A DNA stretch of 64,000 bases, from NCBI GenBank assembly GCA_964449285.1, contig CAYUZX010000007.1, positions 5,406-69,405 on the forward strand, in the 5' to 3' direction. Below are positions 60,677 to 64,000 of the stretch, piece after piece. Positions within the stretch are counted from its first letter, which is position 1. Each line of letters begins with the position of its first letter. Below the pieces are notes generated by a model that worked only from the letters and a program-made list of their open reading frames with translations, did no database searches and was not told where the DNA came from. Position numbers and translations under genes: made by a program. This DNA is from QYOJ01 sp964449285 (GTDB taxonomy: Bacteria > Bacteroidota > Bacteroidia > Bacteroidales > FEN-979).

Positions 60677-60872
60677 CCATTGGATGGTTTTTCCATACAA
60701 GGTTCACTTGGAGATGTATTAGGGGGAAATGATTATCTTGCAATTGATTTCAAAAACTCTATCAAACCCATGGACTCCAAAATCCACCTTGCGGTCCGGT
60801 ACAAAAACTTCAAACAAGCGGGTTGAGATTCAGAATGATCATTTTTATCATTGACAGGTTAATGTTATAATC

Positions 60873-60944
60873 ATGCCTTATTTCCAAAAAGAAATCCTCC
60901 TCTCCCCCAAGCCTCGCGGCTTTCACATGGTGACGGGCGAGTTG
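60873..60944 (+). pseudogene. Truncated yjbQ-like 5' fragment
   Basis: The first 24 codons read MPYFQKEILLSPKPRGFHMV followed by TGEL. This matches the start of YjbQ/UPF0047 proteins (LxPRARGFHLVTGEI). The similarity stops abruptly; the frame runs on for 54 more codons into sequence with IS-end features. The remaining gene, with its metal-binding histidines, is missing. Confidence 0.5.
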
Positions 60945-61107
60945 TCAACAGTTGGCATTTGGCAAAATTATTTCACCATTTTGCATTTCACCATATCGTC
61001 GCAAGGTGGTCAGATACACTTGCTTTTCCAATCACCAAAGGATTCAATCAGATTGAAAATCCAATGGACAAATTGGACGTATAAATTAGAATTCAGCTTA
61101 TTTTGAT
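60945..61107. mobile_element. IS21-like terminal footprint C
   Basis: AAGGTGGTCAGATACACTTG followed by CTTTTCCAATCACC (61012-61045) resembles the right part of footprint B (AGATGGTCATATGCACTGGC and CTTTCCAATTAAACC, 62246-62281). Its position at the break of yjbQ suggests an insertion followed by decay. No transposase is encoded. Confidence 0.4.
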
Positions 61108-61202
61108 ATGACAGAACAACACATTATATTTGTTTTAGAAATAGAGTATGGGTTCGAATATGAACACCACAACATAATAAACGAAATGATTAACTCTGAA
61201 AC

Positions 61203-61691
61203 TTGAAAACAATCGGATATAAACTAATAATAGTAATAATCTTTCTATCCGGTTTTAATAGCTTGTTTTCAAACATTGCTCCAGATACGATAGAGCAGTT
61301 ACCTCAAAAGGAATTGCAAAATAATACAAATGAGGAAGTTCGGTCTTATTATGTTGAAGGACTTGTGTTGCATAATTCAGGTCAATATCTTCCGGCTGAA
61401 AAGGAATTTTTAAAAGCAGTTGAGCTGGCAGAAAATACAGCCGAAAAGGAAATCCTTGCATACTCTTATCATTATTTGGGAAACATTGAAGGCTGGAAAT
61501 CTAATTTTAAGCAATCCATCCTTTACCATAAAAAAGCCAATGTTTTGTTTGTTGAATTAGATCATTCAGAATATATCGCTATTTCAACTAATCAGATATC
61601 ATTTGGATTTGAGGCTTTAGGTGAATATGTGGACAAAACGGATCATGTGGCCACCCTCCGCCGATTTTTGCTGACCACTCCAACCTATTAA
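61203..61691 (+). pseudogene. TPR-repeat protein, truncated
   Basis: A 162-residue frame from a TTG start. A signal peptide (YKLIIVIIFLSGFNSLFSN) is followed by TPR-like helices (YYVEGLVLHNSGQYLPAEKE, ILAYSYHYLGNIEGWKSNFK). Similarity ends at about residue 147; the last 15 residues (HVATLRRFLLTTPTY) come from the left repeat of mobile-element footprint A, which begins at 61648. The original gene, probably a longer TPR protein of the sensor-kinase or lipoprotein type, has lost its 3' part. A possible 32-aa frame (61108-61206) precedes it without support. Confidence 0.55.
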
Positions 61692-61738
61692 CAATCAATT
61701 CTTAGGGGTGGTAGATTTATATCGGTCTGACGTGGTCA
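61648..61738. mobile_element. IS21-like mini-element footprint A
   Basis: Two 31-base imperfect inverted segments face each other: 61648-61678 (reverse complement reads GTGGTCAGCAAAAATCGG...) and 61708-61738 (GTGGTAGATTTATATCGGTC...), with only 29 bp between. Each holds two GTGGtca-like units about 25 bp apart, the multiple-repeat end pattern of IS21-family elements. There is no coding capacity, so it is a MITE-like or collapsed element. It truncates the TPR gene on its left and the propeller gene on its right. Confidence 0.5.
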
Positions 61739-61892
61739 ACATCGTCGGCTTGTCCACAGTCATGCCCAGGCCACCAAGTTTGTCAGACGGTATGTTTGAA
61801 TTCGAGGTGTTTAAGACCGTCCATTCGCCTTGGGCAGGCAGGACCTCACAGCAAAAAATTACCGCAATGACTAATAAAATACTTTTTCTCAT
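61739..61892 (-). pseudogene. Truncated two-component-regulator-propeller-like protein (5' fragment)
   Basis: The frame (start 61892) has a signal peptide (KSILLVIAVIFCCEVLPAQG) and then EWTVLNTSNSNIPSDKLGGL. This is the opening of beta-propeller sensor or secreted proteins with WxxYNTSNSxLPSNxV repeats. It breaks off after about 50 residues at element A, where a foreign tail runs to a stop at 61695. Confidence 0.5.
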
Positions 61893-62157
61893 GACAGGTT
61901 CCTTTTAAGGACACCTCTAAAAACTACTTTTTTTGATGCCAGTTTCGAACAAACATATAGTATAGTTTTCTATGAACCTAATTTTATCCAATCTATTTTA
62001 TTTATAAATGAATATTAATGCTATGTAAACCAACTTTTTTCACGTCTAAACATACCTATCCCATACCAATCACTATTTTTAATTGAGTACAGCGACAAAT
62101 ATTATAAGTGAGGTTCATCATCCCGATTTTTGCATTTGCCCTTGCTGGACAAGCCGA
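61893..62157. other. AT-rich non-coding stretch
   Basis: No gene or clear structure seen. It is markedly AT-rich compared with the housekeeping region and lies between two mobile-element footprints. Confidence 0.5.
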
Positions 62158-62281
62158 CGGTGTTGACCGCCCCAGGCCGATCGGAATAGACTTGTTTAGA
62201 TGTATTAATATCAGACATTTACGGTGGTCAATATAAATCGGCTTAAGATGGTCATATGCACTGGCCTTTCCAATTAAACCA
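62158..62281. mobile_element. IS21-like terminal footprint B
   Basis: On the left, the reverse complement of 62151-62168 reads CGGTCAACACCGTCGGCTTG, nearly the same as GTGGTCAACATCGTCGGCTT in element A (61732-61751). On the right, GGTGGTCAATATAAATCGGC (62223-62242) and GATGGTCATATG form a second pair of units. Together with A it suggests inverted IS ends around 61.7-62.28 kb, but no transposase is left. Confidence 0.45.
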
Positions 62282-62326
62282 CCTATTGACCAATGACTTA
62301 TATACATTGTTATGCATAGTATTTGT

Positions 62327-63478
62327 TCACTTAAGCTTAGAATTTTTATGGTTAAACCACCATTTTCTCCAACTGGGTATGGTGGATTTATTTTCACCTG
62401 TAATAATTTCTAAAGTTCTTTCGATAGAGCTGTATTTCCATAATTTATCTGCTCTATATGCCATATATTCGATAAGTACTGGAGCTGCATCTATTGCATC
62501 AGCACCCATTTTTTCAAGGACTTTAATTCCCAAATTACTAAGATATGAATTTTCATTTTGTAGCCCATAGTTTTGAATGTTATAAGTTACTAATGATATT
62601 ATTTCATTGGATCTAAATTCAGAAATATCAGATTCAATTATTTCTATAGCTCGGCGTCTATCCATTGCGTCTATGTTGCAAAAGGAGTGGTAAATATAAT
62701 TTATATCGTACTTGCTTAATTGTTTTTTATGATTAGGTGAACTTGATTTGGGTGCACCCCATAATTTAAGTAGAAATTTATCATCCAAAACTAATGAAGC
62801 TAAGTTTGGAAACGCTGATGAGGGACTTGCACCTATTTGACGACCAGATAAAGTAGAATACCAAGTAAAACCGTGTTGTGTCTCTCTTCTAACTGATTTA
62901 GAAACAGGTTCTTTTCTATATATTGATTCTGTAATTGGAGTTTGTCCATCAGTCTTTAGTGAAATTTTTCCTTTAATTTCATATCCAGTATACAAATAAC
63001 CAAAATTCGTATAATAAGCTCCAAAAGCTTTCATATTTAGATTAACAATCAATTTGGTTTTACAATTTCCATTTATAGGAATTACTGTTATTCCCTTTTT
63101 TGCAAAGTAATTCTTTGCGATATCTAACCCTCTTGCTTCAGAATTTATTTTATATTCCTTTGATGATCGGGGTGCTGAAATATTAATTTGCAAGCCTATT
63201 TCCTTACATACCATACTATCCCACAATGGTATTGGATGAGTTAATACTCGTGATATTAGATCAGGTTTTCCTTTTTGTAATTCTCTAATATTGTTTATAA
63301 AAAGCTTTGCACTATCCAAATAAACCCCTGTTGGATAGAATGAAGAATAATATTTATAAGATGAAATATCATTATTAGATTTGGCTTGATTCCATATCTT
63401 ACTTTCACGAGAGCAACTTGATAAGATAATTGAAAGTGTAATTGCAGCCAGAATTAAGGCTTTATGTCTTTTTATCAT
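62327..63478 (-). CDS. Hypothetical lipoprotein with HEAT-like C-terminus
   Basis: A 383-residue protein with a lipoprotein signal (ALILAAITLSIILSSC, Cys22). The first 70 residues after it (SYKYYSSFYPTGVYLDSAKL) look like an alpha-helical YfiO-type start. The middle has no known family. The C-terminal 100 residues are helical; the final ERTLEIITGENKSTIPSWRK with WWF resembles the closing pattern of HEAT-repeat proteins (LxxITGxxxxxxxxxWxxWW). Codon use is AT-rich, as in its surroundings, so recent transfer is possible. Function unknown. Confidence 0.75.
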   Translation of the reverse strand: MIKRHKALILAAITLSIILSSCSRESKIWNQAKSNNDISSYKYYSSFYPTGVYLDSAKLFINNIRELQKGKPDLISRVLTHPIPLWDSMVCKEIGLQINISAPRSSKEYKINSEARGLDIAKNYFAKKGITVIPINGNCKTKLIVNLNMKAFGAYYTNFGYLYTGYEIKGKISLKTDGQTPITESIYRKEPVSKSVRRETQHGFTWYSTLSGRQIGASPSSAFPNLASLVLDDKFLLKLWGAPKSSSPNHKKQLSKYDINYIYHSFCNIDAMDRRRAIEIIESDISEFRSNEIISLVTYNIQNYGLQNENSYLSNLGIKVLEKMGADAIDAAPVLIEYMAYRADKLWKYSSIERTLEIITGENKSTIPSWRKWWFNHKNSKLK

Positions 63479-63724
63479 AAGAATAGGTTTAAATGTATGT
63501 TGTCAAGACAATTTTCACCAGTTTGGTATAAATTCTTATGTGTGATTTAGTCAAAGTTACAACATTTTATAATACAACGATCTCTATGTGTTTTTTCTCA
63601 AGATGGTTTCTACAGCAGGTTTAAATTTGTTTTGTTCTTTGAGATTGCTCTTTTTGGTAAGATTTTATCTGTTTAATTTAATTAGCATAAACTCGCCCAA
63701 AGTTGTTGGGTAATTGCAATTTTT

Positions 63725-63827
63725 GCAAAACCCCTCTGCCATAGAGGAACGATCTCTATCCAGTGAACCTTTACCCCCACTTTTGGCTAAACAGTCACAA
63801 ATATGGTTAGGGGGTTAGGGGTTTTGC
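63725..63827. repeat. Inverted repeat, 11-bp arms
   Basis: GCAAAACCCCT (63725-63735) and AGGGGTTTTGC (63817-63827) are perfectly complementary, 81 bp apart. The right arm lies in a run GGTTAGGGGGTTAGGGGTT. Possibly the ends of a small element. Confidence 0.55.
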
Positions 63828-63834
63828 CAATTTC

Positions 63835-63900
63835 CTATCAAGGATGATTGAGAAGTTCCAGCTTGACAATCCACGATACTATTTGGTGTATCCTTGATAG
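63835..63900. repeat. Inverted repeat, 11-bp arms (66 bp overall)
   Basis: CTATCAAGGAT (63835-63845) and ATCCTTGATAG (63890-63900) are perfectly complementary around 44 bp. It could be a small palindromic element or the recognition region of an integrated element. Confidence 0.6.
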
Positions 63901-64000
63901 CCACACATTAAAAATATACCTTTAACGGGAAACTTTCTTCAGACGATTTACAGAGCAATTCTATCTTATTATCAATTTCTTACTCACTTTAAAATCCTGT

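Larger units (their letters stand above)
63479..64000. other. Non-coding right end
   Basis: 522 bp without a supported gene on either strand. It is AT-rich and contains the two inverted repeats listed separately, plus a duplicated ACGATCTCTAT (63579-63589 and 63750-63760). A gene may begin beyond the edge. Confidence 0.5.

Noticed and set aside
62056..62397. A 113-aa minus-strand frame across footprint B
   Set aside because: It spans IS-end sequence and the lipoprotein gene end; no domain or signal.

Overview
The window looks like a chromosomal segment of an anaerobic member of the Bacteroidota. The reasons are promoters of the Bacteroidetes type (TAnnTTTG at -7, in several cases with TTG 19-20 bp upstream), two type IX secretion (T9SS) cargo proteins, a TamL-type lipoprotein, DUF4249 and DUF5723-like envelope proteins, and weak Shine-Dalgarno sequences. 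One run of 100 N (24348-24447) shows that it is a scaffolded assembly.

Region 1 (1-20128) is a hydrogen-metabolism locus. At the left edge is the 3' end of an [FeFe] hydrogenase (+). Convergent to it, a ten-gene minus-strand operon (13321 to 442) encodes a cytoplasmic MvhADG-type [NiFe] hydrogenase placed between two copies of a three-gene module: HdrA-like flavoprotein with internal ferredoxin, membrane HdrC/HdrE (QmoC-like) fusion, and HdrA-like flavoprotein with C-terminal ferredoxin. The last gene is the endopeptidase that matures the large subunit. No HdrB is present, so the expected electron acceptor is the quinone pool and/or ferredoxin rather than a heterodisulfide. A Crp/Fnr regulator gene precedes the operon. 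Divergent from it is a complete hypFCDEAB maturation operon. The same palindrome, TGTTA-N6-TAACA, lies between the regulator and hypF and again at the start of the hydrogenase operon, which suggests a small regulon.

Region 2 (20138-27541) holds a degraded ankyrin-like stretch, a DUF5723-like outer-membrane protein, and two UvrA-like reading frames flanking the N run. The sequences on the two sides of the gap are an identical 55-mer. Merging them gives one uninterrupted frame of about 1715 aa with four ABC ATPase modules, so the two frames are probably one double-UvrA gene split by an assembly artefact. In-frame palindromic and simple repeats sit in its linkers. A small PKD lipoprotein follows.

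Region 3 (27713-57539) is mostly housekeeping: a biotin-dependent acyl-CoA carboxylase (three genes), rimP-nusA-infB with a leader hairpin, purA and a Fur-family gene, a bifunctional RelA/SpoT, a large T9SS type B protein, lepA, an outer-membrane barrel, a RecD-like helicase, a MacB-like permease, upp, a GNAT/FemAB-like acyltransferase, a deacetylase-like protein, dnaX, a PfkB kinase, a PlsC-like acyltransferase, tamL and tRNA-Val(TAC).

Region 4 (57540-64000) is a scrapyard beyond the tRNA. It contains an IS1182-type transposase remnant, two radC remnants, a tRNA-Pro-like 3' half overlapping the end of a DUF4249 gene, truncated yjbQ, TPR and propeller-protein fragments, several IS21-like terminal footprints without a transposase, one intact lipoprotein gene, and a non-coding right end with perfect inverted repeats.
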